Positions 1 to 9,629 of a DNA stretch of 64,000 bases are shown piece by piece (position 1 is the stretch's first letter; each line of letters opens with the position of its first letter). Source of the stretch: Oenanthe sinensis (lineage: Eukaryota; Streptophyta; Magnoliopsida; Apiales; Apiaceae); the NCBI GenBank assembly GCA_028671895.1, contig JAPMAC010000207.1, positions 2,480,001 through 2,544,000 on the forward strand, read 5' to 3'. The notes beneath the pieces were generated by a model. It saw only the letters and a program-made list of their open reading frames with translations, was not told where the DNA came from and ran no database searches. Both the position numbers and the translations under genes were made by a program.

Positions 1-945
1 TACCAGTTTAACTCCCTGCACATATCAAACAGATTTATTCGTTCTTCAGAACCCAAAATTGATTGGGCCCAGCATACTTAAAGAATTAACCTTTGTCAGC
101 TTTGACAACAGATCCTTTTCGAATAACAACATCATCTTCCTTGACTGTACCTACCTTCTTATAAACTGTCTTAACAACTTTCTGTTTAGACTTAGGAATA
201 TATTTTTTTTCTTGACAGGTGAAGGAATCGTAGTCTTAGATTTTGCAAATTTATTATTGATGTGTTGTCTAGGTGTTATGTTCTCTTTATTAGAAATCAT
301 GCGTTTGAAATAAGTAGTCATAGCATTAAAAGTACATAACATACAATTTAAAATACCACAAGGTTTATGGCATACATCAATAACAGGCATGTTATTCAAA
401 ATAGTAGATGTTTTAACAATTTCTACTTCAACTTTATCAGTAGTTTTAAAGTTCTCAGTAGAATTATATTTGTTGTCACTATTCCTACTATTAACAAACG
501 TATTAGGTCTATTCACTTTATTCTTTAAGTTTTTAGCACCTATACCATGTTTGGGGAAATCAGAAGTTCCCACAATTTTCACTGGTGTTTTGGGTGCACT
601 CTTCTCTTTCTGGATATTAACTCTTTTTATGTCCTCAATCTGTTTCCCTCTTTTCTTTTCTTCCTCGATATCCTCTAACTTCATTTCATATGCAATCAGT
701 ATAGAGCTCTCAAGGATTGGTTCAGCTATAGGTGTTATGAAAAGAGGTTTCGGTGTGTCTTTAACAACATGTGGGATATCCCTTTATTCAGCACTTTTTC
801 TGAAAGGGGTTATGTTGCTTATCTTTCCTACAGATTTATTGTACTCGAAGCCTATTCCAACTTTTCGACTTATTTCCTGTTGGTCAACTAGGTTCTTTAC
901 AATATATGAGGAGTTCTTATATGCAAGACACTTTTTCTTTTCTTC
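1..945 (-). pseudogene. Degraded continuation of Copia gag/pol polyprotein (spacer region)
   Basis: Read on the minus strand, this stretch continues in the same frame as the gag ORF just upstream (946-2457) but is broken by stop codons near 946, near 780 and at about 151. The longest open piece is 151-684 (177 aa). It is lysine rich and has a Cys-containing segment (HKPCGILNCMLC) followed by a basic stretch, as in the gag-to-protease spacer of Sirevirus-like Copia polyproteins. Close to position 60 it translates to GPNQFWVLK, similar to the conserved GPK-WVPK segment that precedes the Copia protease. The element runs off the left edge, so protease, integrase and RT are not visible. The + strand ORF over 389-985 is an antisense shadow. 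The family call rests on my recognition of the segment, not on a search. Confidence 0.6.
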
Positions 946-2457
946 CTATATCTGGTTTCTGAGATTGGTTTCAACTAAAGCATGACAGCTGACTTTACTG
1001 ACTTGAACAGCTAAGTCCTCAGTCAACTTGACAGTCAACCGGTCATGATTTCTTTTTAACTGCTTAAGAACTTCAGTCTCATCAATTAAATCTTTGATTT
1101 TGAGTCTGAGTTTCTTAACCTTATCTCTTTCGCCATCTAGTTCTTTTCTTAGCAGAACAAATATTTTAGGGCAAGAAGGATTTACCTCTATTCCTCCTTG
1201 ACGGGTGGGAGATAGTGATTCCTCGGATGAAGCCATAAGAGCAAGATTTCCCAGCTCTTCCTCATCATCATTATCTGAGTCATCCCAACTTTTGCCTTCT
1301 GCTAGATAGGACTTTCCTTGATGCTTTTTCACGAGCGCATCATACTTCTCTTTGAGCTCTTCGTAAGACTCTCTCTTTTTCCCTTGCTTAGGCTTCTTGC
1401 ACTCAGTTGTGAAGTGGCCTAGCTCATTACAGTTGAAGCAACGAAACTTGCTTCTATCAACTAAGTCGGTCTTGTAGCCGCTTTTTAATACTGCTATCGA
1501 AGAACCTCCTTTTTGAAATCTTCCAAAATTAGGATTAACTCTGTAGGAGGAGTTTCTTCGGAATCTCATGTTGCCAAACCTCCTAGTAGCCATAGCTAGA
1601 GATTCATCTTCTAGCTGATCTAGTTCTTCCAGCGAGTAGAACTCACCATCTTCTTGTTTGTCAGAAGTATGTCCAAATTCTGAAACCACATACTCCGTTG
1701 AATTGTTAGAAGGTGCAAAAGCCTTCACTTCTACTTTCTCTAGTACTTCTACCATTAATGCCTTGGAGGAACTCAGTACCTTACCTCTCCTATACATCTC
1801 TCTGGTTTGGATCTGTTCCAGTTCATAAGTTTTTAAAACTCCATAAAGTCTTTCTAGGGTTACCTCCTTCATGTCCCTAGATTCCCGGATAGCTACGATC
1901 ATGTGTTCCAGATGCTCAGGTAAGATCAGCAAAAACTTCATGTTCACCTCCTGATCATGATAATACTTTCCATTCATATTGAGATCTTTTATTAATTGTT
2001 TTAATCTCTGAAACACCTCAGAGATACCCTCACCAGGGTTTGATCTAAACTGCTCATACTGGGAGGTCAGGATTTCCAGTCTATTCTCTTTCACTTCCTT
2101 AGTTTCCTCATTGATAATCTCTATTGTTTCCCATATCTGCTTTGCATTCTTGCAGTTGACTACATGATTATACATGACATAATCTAGAGATTCAATCAAT
2201 ATTAATTTGAGGTTGTTGTCCAGGGACACAGCTTCTGCTTCCTCTTCTGTATAGTCTACCGGACTTTTCGGAAACTGTCTACGGGGAATTACGACCCCAT
2301 CTATTTGATGTTCGAGAATAACTGATATAGGGGGCTCAACACCTTTGGTCAATACTAATGCATACTTTGGATTGGCAATCCCAAGGAACAGTAACATTTT
2401 GTCTTTCCATAAGTTGTAGTGTTCTCTGTCGAACTGTGGAATTTTGATGCTAGTCAC
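946..2457 (-). CDS. gag: Copia (Sirevirus-like) retrotransposon Gag, CCHC zinc knuckle
   Basis: This 503-aa ORF encodes the nucleocapsid/capsid part of a Ty1/Copia polyprotein, which packages element RNA in cytoplasmic virus-like particles. The N-terminal part (about residues 1-250) matches the plant UBN2-type gag domain: FDREHYNLWKDKM near the start, then DYVMYNHVV, AKQIWETIE and the FQRLKQLIKDL / LLILPEHLEHM segments. A CCHC knuckle CFNCNELGHFTTEC (C-x2-C-x4-H-x4-C) lies near residue 340 and is followed by a basic stretch. The C-terminal part is acidic and then coiled-coil like. The ATG at 2457 is about 190 bp downstream of the primer-binding site, as expected for gag. The ORF ends in a stop codon and the frame continues beyond it, so this is a truncated polyprotein of a dead or ageing copy, not a host gene. 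Confidence 0.85.
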   Translation of the reverse strand: MTSIKIPQFDREHYNLWKDKMLLFLGIANPKYALVLTKGVEPPISVILEHQIDGVVIPRRQFPKSPVDYTEEEAEAVSLDNNLKLILIESLDYVMYNHVVNCKNAKQIWETIEIINEETKEVKENRLEILTSQYEQFRSNPGEGISEVFQRLKQLIKDLNMNGKYYHDQEVNMKFLLILPEHLEHMIVAIRESRDMKEVTLERLYGVLKTYELEQIQTREMYRRGKVLSSSKALMVEVLEKVEVKAFAPSNNSTEYVVSEFGHTSDKQEDGEFYSLEELDQLEDESLAMATRRFGNMRFRRNSSYRVNPNFGRFQKGGSSIAVLKSGYKTDLVDRSKFRCFNCNELGHFTTECKKPKQGKKRESYEELKEKYDALVKKHQGKSYLAEGKSWDDSDNDDEEELGNLALMASSEESLSPTRQGGIEVNPSCPKIFVLLRKELDGERDKVKKLRLKIKDLIDETEVLKQLKRNHDRLTVKLTEDLAVQVSKVSCHALVETNLRNQI

Positions 2458-2644
2458 TTTCTAAGTACTCATCTTTAATAAGATTAAAAATTAAGTGTTT
2501 AAAAAAATATTTTAATTTTTGACTGAAAACAATATTTGATCAAAAATAATTTTTAGAAAAAAATATTTCGAATTAAAAATAACTTTTGAGATCTGAATAT
2601 GAGTTGCGAAATTTTTGGTTCGGATCTGATATTAAAAATATCAA

Positions 2645-2659
2645 CCAGCTCTGATGTCA
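2645..2659 (-). other. Primer-binding site of the minus-strand Copia element
   Basis: On the minus strand the bases next to the LTR end read TTGACATCAGAGCTGG. This is close to the tRNA-iMet-complementary site TGGTATCAGAGC of plant Copia elements, with two mismatches. It lies between the LTR terminus near 2661 and the gag start at 2457, which fixes the LTR orientation. Confidence 0.7.
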
Positions 2660-2660
2660 A

Positions 2661-4071
2661 TTATTGGTCCCTGATATTGTAGAATGAGGGTTGAATACAA
2701 TATCTATAAATTATCGCAGAATTTCGGATTTAGAAAATATTATTTTAATTAATCACGAAATATAAATTTTAATGAAATATTGTTCAAGTAGAAGATATAA
2801 TTTAACTTGAAAAGTATTACAAAATTTATCTGATTTGATTGTATATTATTGATAAAGTTAACTAGAACAAGTTCGACATGATGTGTTCAGGTTTAACAAT
2901 TATATTCCAAACTTTGCACAGAAATCTGTAAATATTACAATGCATACAATTTTCTGAATTTGAATGTTTTTGAACGTCTTAAAATATGAAGCGAATACCT
3001 CATATTTATAGAGGATTGTAAAGCTAATATGACTTTTCCATTATGACTTTATTTATCAAGAAATAAGCCTTATATGACTTATTAAAAAGCTGAGCATGAC
3101 ATTTAAAATTCGGTATGACTTTAGAAAATTCTGTATGACTTTTCTAAAGTCATATTCGGATTTTCTTTTAATTAAATAAATCAGTATGACTTATTTAAAA
3201 GAAAATCGGTATGACCTTTCATTTAAAAAGCTCGTTATGACTTTTAGTAATAAAAATCGGTATGACTTTTATTAATAAATTTCGGTATGACTTATTAAAA
3301 AAAAGCATCAGTATGAATTTTATTAATAAAATTCGGTATGACTTATTAAAAAATACATCGGTATGACTTTTAATCATATAATTCTGTATGACTTTTTAAT
3401 GAGTCATTTGAATTATATTAAAAGTCATATTAAGTCATATCTTTTATAATAAATTAATTCTACTTTATTTAATTAAATAATTTATAAATTAAATAAATTT
3501 AACTTTAAATTAATTTAGTTATATAAATTAAATAATTAAATTACTTTTTATAGTAGAATAAAAATACTATTTTGACTTGTTTAACTTTGTAGTCAGCTTT
3601 GAAGTCTTTCCGTCTTCGTTTTGTCTTCTGTCATAAAATCACTTGAGCTAACTGAAGAATAAATATTATTTTAGTTGACACGCAAATGTACTGTCTGGTT
3701 CATTTGTGTTATACTAATAAATATTCTCTACTTATTAACTTTTAAGATGTGGCCTTCTGTCATTCTTTGCTTTACTGTCTTTCCTCTTTTTCTGGAATCT
3801 TAGTGTAGTAGCCACTATAAATCTTCTGTATCTTCTGAATTCTTCTGAAATACTACCACTTTATTTTTTCACTGACTCTTAAATAATTTAGTGAACTTCT
3901 TCCAGTGTTGAGTAGCAATTTCATTACAAGTCTTCTGACATTCTGATTCTTCGTGTCTAGTTGATTGTCTTTGTCTTGATTCCTATTTGGTATTTATTAT
4001 TTACTTCTCTTTATATTTAGAGTTGAGTTGTCATCTAATTATTACAAATAGGCCTAGTCATATGCCTTTCA
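2661..4071 (-). repeat. 5' LTR of the minus-strand Copia element
   Basis: The minus strand from 4071 begins TGAAAGGCATATGACTAG and aligns with the start of the LTRs of element A (TGAAAGTCATATTACTAG at 6194 and 16370). It ends near 2661 in a diverged form of the family terminus (GGGACCCAACA in element A), directly before the primer-binding site. Inside it, about fifteen copies of the word GTATGACTT (3020-3440) are separated by AT-rich spacers; this is the reverse complement of the word repeated in element A. A TATA-like CCTCTATAAATAT lies on the minus strand near 3010. The 3' LTR is outside the window, so age and target duplication cannot be judged. Confidence 0.75.
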
Positions 4072-5289
4072 TTAAGGATGAAGACATTTGGAATATGCTA
4101 GCTTCTGTTAATTATACTGAGAATGACTATAATTTAGGAGAGGTAGTTAGAAAGAACTTAAGAGAAGAATGAAGTTATTTCTTTGATGCCATTATCAAGG
4201 TATTTTTTAGAAAGATAAGCAATTTTTTATGCTATTACTACTAGTATGCAACAAATTGCTTATAGTATCATATTTGATAAGTATTTTGATCTTGCCACAT
4301 TACTCCTAAATGAGTTAATTGCTAAGTTAGGTAATACAGAGTCTAGGAAAAACAACATCTATTTTGCTAGATTCACTATGTTGCTTATTAACCACTCTGT
4401 TGAAGAATATGAGATCATAGAGGCCATGAAGACAATGGAAGCATGGACTCAAAACAAAAGGGTCTTCATGACCTGACGAGAATCAACTTACACCCTAAGT
4501 TGCGCCTCACATATCCCTCTTTTGTACAAGTATTCTTCAAATCTTAAAATCTTTCTTTTCTTGAGGTAGAAATACCTCTTTGTTTGCCTTCTGCAATAAT
4601 GGAGGGAGTTGGAAATGCCCACATCCCTCCTACCGAAGTTGCAAAACCCTTCAAATCTAAATCAAAGAAAACCACCTCAACAGTTTCTCAACAAACTATT
4701 GTTATAAAATCCAAGAAAAGGAAAACCACTGAGGGGAGTGTGAAGGTGGTGGTTGAGGGTGATGGAACTGACCAACATCAAGAAAGCCAGAAGAATAAGG
4801 TTCAAAAGGGTGAGATGTCCAGCCAGCCTTCAGTCCAATCTCTCAAAAAATTGAGAATGTGATAAATTGAACACATCCCTAGCTGCACCTTCTCAACAAG
4901 GTGTAGTTATCGAAAAAATGTCTCAATTAGGACCATTTGATGGGAGAATGGGACATAAAGTAATTCAAGCCTTCAAAAAGATAAGTAAAGGGAATATAGA
5001 TGCACAAGGGGCACACAGAACTGCAAAGCCCAATGAAAATTTGGTGGAGCCTTCAGCTTCTTATTTTGATGTGTCTCAGATAAATGCTGAAACACAACCC
5101 CACTCTTTATCTATTCCTTCTCCTTAATCTCCTTCTAAATCTCTTTTTTCAAAAACTTTAATGATAGATAACATCATTGTTTCAAATTCACCTTCTTTAC
5201 AACTCAGGGTAGAGTCAACACTCTCACCTGCCTCACCATATAAGGTTAACACCTTGATTAAGCAAGATAAAATTCACAATTCTTCTAAA

Positions 5290-5480
5290 TCAGTGGATAT
5301 TTCTAAATCAATTGATATTATCCAACATCCATCGACTTCTACTCATCCATCGATGGATATCCTTACATCCATCGACGAGCTTATTTCGATAGATATTCAT
5401 CAATCGATGGATATTCCCTATCCATTGATCACTACGTCATATCCATCGATTGCTACTTTAATTGATATTCCAAATAATGA
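5290..5480 (+). repeat. Short-word repeat encoding Ser-Ile/Met-Asp-Ile units
   Basis: Variants of ATCGATGGATAT and its reverse complement recur about a dozen times at irregular spacing, inside the env-like ORF. They encode SIDI, SMDI and similar residues. The same word family recurs in the LTR start of the same element at 20745-21160. Confidence 0.75.
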
Positions 5481-5667
5481 TCATAGTATTGAAGTTTCCT
5501 AAACTTTATTAGGATTGAGTGGAGTGGGTGAGGTGAGTGAGAGGAAGGATTTGCATATCCTGTTAAAAGGGGAGTGTGTGATTGAGAGGCCCTCAACTTC
5601 TTCTGAGGTGGCAAAATGAGAGGGTGTGACAATTGAGAGTTCCACCTTAGTAGGTGATGCAATATGT

Positions 5668-5672
5668 GAGCA
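5668..5672. other. Left target-site duplication (GAGCA) of the solo LTR
   Basis: GAGCA directly precedes the TGTTAGG terminus at 5673 and recurs at 19421-19425 directly after the CCAACA terminus. Removing one copy with the insertion lets the env-like reading frame run through. Confidence 0.75.
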
Positions 5673-6193
5673 TGTTAGGTCCCGAAGTATCGTAGAAAGG
5701 GGGGGTTGAATACGATACACACTAAATTAAAAAATTCTTTCAAATCTTTTGCGGATAAATAATTTAGGGTTCGGTTAGTGGGTTCGAATTCATGAGGTGA
5801 ATAGTATTTAGGAGACTAGCTTACTAATTTTCTGTATTTATGAATAAACATTAAAGTTCTAGAAAATTAGCAAGTAAATTATGGAGACAAGTTTCGGGGA
5901 ATATATCTTTCGTATATAAACCCAGAGGGGTGCTACACCAAGTTAAAAATATAACTAGTTTCCAAAGAACAAATTAGTTGTTTGCTACTAACACAAAAAT
6001 ATAAGGCTCAGTTCATATACAAATATATCTAAATTAGTATAAGGAAAAACTGAGTCCGTAAGGAGTGATATCGAGGAGCCCTAAGCATTTTTCATTAAAG
6101 AACCGGGTCCGGATATCTGACCGGAAGCAATGTATGGGTGTGTATAAATTTAAGTCTTCTTGCTCCGGCCATGGCAGATGCTCTCTACATTTT
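5673..6193 (-). repeat. Solo LTR of a Copia element, left part (minus orientation)
   Basis: It starts on the + strand with TGTTAGGTCCCGAAGTATCG followed by a G run and TTGAATACGATAC. That is the reverse complement of the LTR 3' terminus in element A (ends 7950 and 18125) and near 34960. No primer-binding site or gag lies below 5673 and no polypurine tract lies above 19420, so it is a solo LTR. It is interrupted at 6193 by element A and continues at 18126-19420. Confidence 0.7.
6189..6193. other. Left target-site duplication (ATTTT) of Copia element A
   Basis: ATTTT at 6189-6193 precedes the LTR start TG at 6194 and recurs at 18126-18130 immediately after the LTR end at 18125. Five bases is the usual Copia duplication length. 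The word is AT-rich, so chance matching is somewhat more likely than for a complex word. Confidence 0.65.
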
Positions 6194-7950
6194 TGAAAGT
6201 CATATTACTAGTCCTATTTGTAATAAATAGATGACAACTCAACTAAGATAAGAAAGCGAAGTAAATAATAAATATTGAATATAGAGGAAGAACAAAAGAA
6301 GCCATGACAGGACAAGACAAGACACAAAGACCACTACAGCAGAAATGAGAATCAACATTGTAGTTAGTCATCCGTGAACCAGACCAGTGCACAGGGTGTC
6401 AACAATGTCAGTGAAGATTCGTCATCAAAAAGTTCAAGTGGTTAAAAAGGTTATTGTTGAAGAACAGAAGAGTCTTATCTACATCAACAATAGTCAAGCC
6501 TTTAATTTAATTCTCTGTTAATTAATTAAATTAATTAGTTAATTTAATTAGTAAATTGATTCACTTAGAATTAATTTATTTCTTAAATTAATTAAAGGAT
6601 TAATTAATTTAGAATTATTTTAGAATGACAGAAGACAGAAGCTGGAAGCTCAAAGAGATACAGAAACGGCCAAACATGCCTGACAGTACTGACTTGAAGA
6701 AAAGACAGAAAAAGAAATGACATAGAAGAAATGCAGAGTCATATATTCTTAAAGATGGAACCCCGGTTGGAATTGATTTATCATTCCCAAGTGGAAAGGA
6801 GTTCGGTTCCAGACCATCAGAAGACCGCAGCTTAGAGCGTAAGGATTTATTTAATTAATAAATATTTTATTTATTTAGTAAATTATATTTATAAATATCT
6901 AAATAATATTAGATATTTATTTTTATAATTTATGAATTAAATTTATTATTTATTAATCAAAGATTATAAGTTGTGCGGGTCGAAAAACATTTCTACAGAG
7001 GCTGTCTATAATAAGACAAAATAGGCCCCTGATTTGTTCAATTGGAAAGGGCAAGTGTTTTATGTTTTGAAAGCATCCAATGAAAGGCTGACACATGTCC
7101 ATTCAAGTGGGAAAGAAATGAAAAAGGCAGTGAATTCATATGTCATACCGAGAACAATTCAAAATGTCATGCCGAGAAAAGAAAAGTCATACCGAGAACA
7201 ATTTCAAAAGTCATACCGATTTTATTTAATTAAAAAGTCATACCGACCTTTTTAATTAATTAAAATAAGTCATACCGAGCTTCTACCGACCTAAAGTCAT
7301 ACCAGAATAAGTCATACCGAATTTTCTGTGTTCAAAAGGTCATGCTGGACTTATTTTTTATTTAATTAAAAAGTCATACCGATTTTTTAATTAATAAATA
7401 AGTCATACCGACCACACAGAAGTCTTGCCCAGTTTTTTAAATGTCATACAAGTGTTAAATAAGTCATACAAGACTTATTTTCATTAAATTAAGTCATATT
7501 GATAAAGGTCATGCTGAGCATTTTCAACCTCTATAAATATGAGGCATTTGCTTCATAATTCAGAAGTAGAAAAATCAGTTCAAATTCAGAATTTGTCTGC
7601 ATTGTAATATTCACAGACTTTCTGTGCTGGTTTGATTTTAATTCCTAAAGTAGAACAATTCATGTCAAATTTGTTCTAGGAATTAAAGTTTATTCTACCG
7701 GATATTGTAACACCCTTTCAAGTTTTAATATACGTATTTAACTTGAATCTTGTTTACTTACTTGCTAATTTCTATATCTTAAATGTTTTATCGTGAAAAT
7801 AGAAAGCTAGTAAGTCAGCCTCCCAAACACTACAAATACTCGAACCCTCAGCTTTAGTAATAATTTAATTTCGCAAATTCTGAAAAGAATTTTAAATTGT
7901 TGTCAGTATCGCATTCAACCCCCCTTCTACGATACTTCCGGGACCCAACA
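6194..7950 (+). repeat. Left LTR of element A
   Basis: Begins TGAAAGTCATATTACTAG and ends GGGACCCAACA. It aligns almost base for base with 16370-18125; I noticed only a handful of differences by eye. Between 7130 and 7500 the word AGTCATACCGA or close variants recurs about fifteen times, separated by AT-rich spacers. A TATA-like CTCTATAAATAT lies at about 7529, some 420 bp before the end, so the word array sits in U3. The ORF at 7034-7255 is just translation of this array. Confidence 0.8.
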
Positions 7951-8283
7951 ATTTTATTTGTGTTTTAAGAAGAAGACCCCATTGAATGAGTGGCTCCACT
8001 TCTTATCTGTGTAGACTTTAAATCAATAAAGTAGGCTGCTGTAATTTGATTGACTGGGAGTTAAGTGGGGTAAAGTAATACTTTGTTGCGCCCTATACAT
8101 GTAATGCATAGGGGAGGCGCAACATAAAAATGTAGTATCATTTTAACCAAGTTAAGTGGTCCCACTTATGTTGCGCTAGAGACTTTTATTGCGCTCAGAA
8201 ACTTTGTTGCGCCTTTAAAGTTATGTTGCGCCAAAGAAGTGTTGTTACGCTTCATATTCATTTACATGGTCAAAGTGCAATTT
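7951..8283 (+). repeat. Copy of the right-hand flank of element A, placed behind its left LTR
   Basis: These 333 bp are nearly identical to 18126-18458, which is the sequence flanking the right LTR and part of the interrupted solo LTR. Normally a primer-binding site would follow the left LTR, but none is present. The tract contains seven copies of a TTGTTGCGCC-like word, two of them facing each other as a potential hairpin (about 8082-8125). Confidence 0.8.
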
Positions 8284-9629
8284 ACATGATCCGCAGTCCA
8301 GTGAAGCTCAGGGTACCGAAGCTGTTTTAACTCTGAATGTCTAGAGGCCTTGTTTAATAAATTTAGTTTATAAATTTAAATTTAGATAAATTTATTTTAT
8401 AAATGTTATTTAAAATAAATTTATTTTGTGAATTTAATTTAAATGAGTTTATTATTTAAACTTGAAAAATGTTTATTTTATAAACTTAATTTAAATGAAT
8501 TTATTTTATAAATTTAATTTAAGTAACTTTATTAGTTAAATTTATATAGATTTAATTTATAATCTAAAGATATTAAAACTTGGTCCATTTTTCAAAAAGG
8601 GTTTGTAGTTGGAAAATTCTCCGTTTTGGCTCAGAATTAATTCCCAGAGCATATGACCCGGTTTCGAGGAAAGTGGTCATTTCGTATTAGTAGGTTTATT
8701 CCGGAGCATTTGGATTTTATTGTGGATGATTCGACTGTTCATGTTATAGTTCCACAAACTGCTCAAATGTAAAGATAGGATAGATTTATTAGTGGGAAAC
8801 TCTGAAGATTTTTTTCTGACTCTAATGATCATTCTAGTTTTTGTACTTATACAAAACGGATTTAAGAATCGTTAGAGGTCACAACTGAAGAAACATATGA
8901 GGCTAAAAGTAGCAAGACAAGATCAGGGCTGTGCTACAATATTCAAGAAGCCTGAACAAACAAATGATGACAGAGACTGTGTTGAGATTAAAAGCAGGTG
9001 CGTATCTTCATATGAATTGCTCACACTCACATAGTTGTACTTAAATGTCAGATCTTATCATGTATTGTTTGTTAAGGTGTAGAAGGATAAGAGATGGTAG
9101 AATTATCTAAGTAGTCAGTAAAATTTATAGATTCGAGGCTTAATCTAAAACTGACTTAGGTAATTAGAGATAATTAAAATGTTAGACAACAACAGAAATG
9201 GATTAGACAGAATTAGTAATTAAATTGTTAATTTGTCTATTCCATGTGCTTTTAGAAAATTATTGAATATCTGTAAATCTGCTGAACACCTGTTACACTT
9301 GTGTAGAATGATTAAAGTAGATAGTACTGAATTTTCTAATAGGCATAACATGCCTGAATTGCGTAATTCTTATCTATAATGCATTGAAGCTGAATGTTTA
9401 CCATGTGCTCTTATTTTTCATGCTTGTTCGTTTAAATCTAAAAATGCATATCTTAGGACTTGCATAATCTTAGGCAAAGCATCAATAATAATCACAATAG
9501 GGTAAAGACTGCTAGTCCACCTTAATATAGGTTGGAATCACTAATCTCATAGCCTTAAGACTACCTTGTCAAGGTTGCTGTGTATGAGAAGTGATCAGTC
9601 AAAGATAAGTTTGTGCATGTTAAGGTTGA
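8284..9629 (+). other. Interior of element A without recognisable coding domains
   Basis: The first 300 bp are very AT-rich, alternating AAATTTA and TTTATTTTATAAA, like LTR interiors elsewhere in the window. From about 9200 the + strand translation weakly resembles the Cys-containing gag/protease spacer (ECLPCALIFHACSFKSK near 9390-9430), heavily shifted. No open frame of useful length, no CCHC knuckle and no UBN2 gag domain are visible. Confidence 0.4.

Larger units (their letters stand above)
4072..5672 (+). pseudogene. Left half of an env-like ORF of an older Sirevirus element (E0)
   Basis: Broken + strand coding sequence. Open pieces are 4246-4476, 4584-4862, 4867-5127 and 5161-5502. The 4246-4476 piece (IIFDKYFDLATLLLNEL, then YFARFTMLL, then WTQNKRVF) resembles the extra ORF between pol and the 3' LTR in plant Sireviruses, and shares the YF-RF pattern with the minus-strand copy near 60.6 kb. 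Later pieces are Lys/Ser rich and then a repetitive Ser-Ile-Asp tract. The frame stops at the GAGCA duplication (5668-5672) and resumes on the far side of the inserted solo LTR at 19426, so this is one gene split by insertion. The function of this ORF class is not established; envelope-like is only a label. I did not see pol of this element; it would lie left of the minus-strand insertion. Confidence 0.6.

Noticed and set aside
389..985. 198-aa + strand ORF
   Set aside because: Antisense to the Copia gag/spacer frame, which has recognisable domain content; composition is that of a shadow frame.
7130..7500. Regularly recurring GTCATACCGA words look like a CRISPR-type array
   Set aside because: Spacing is irregular, words are short and degenerate, they sit in an LTR and the genome is a plant; no cas genes are present.
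6194..8279. Alternative LTR boundaries for element A ending at 8279/18454 (TGCA)
   Set aside because: Would give an imperfect duplication (ATTTT/ATTTG), while ends at 7950/18125 give a perfect ATTTT and match the family terminus GGGACCCAACA. Kept as the main alternative.
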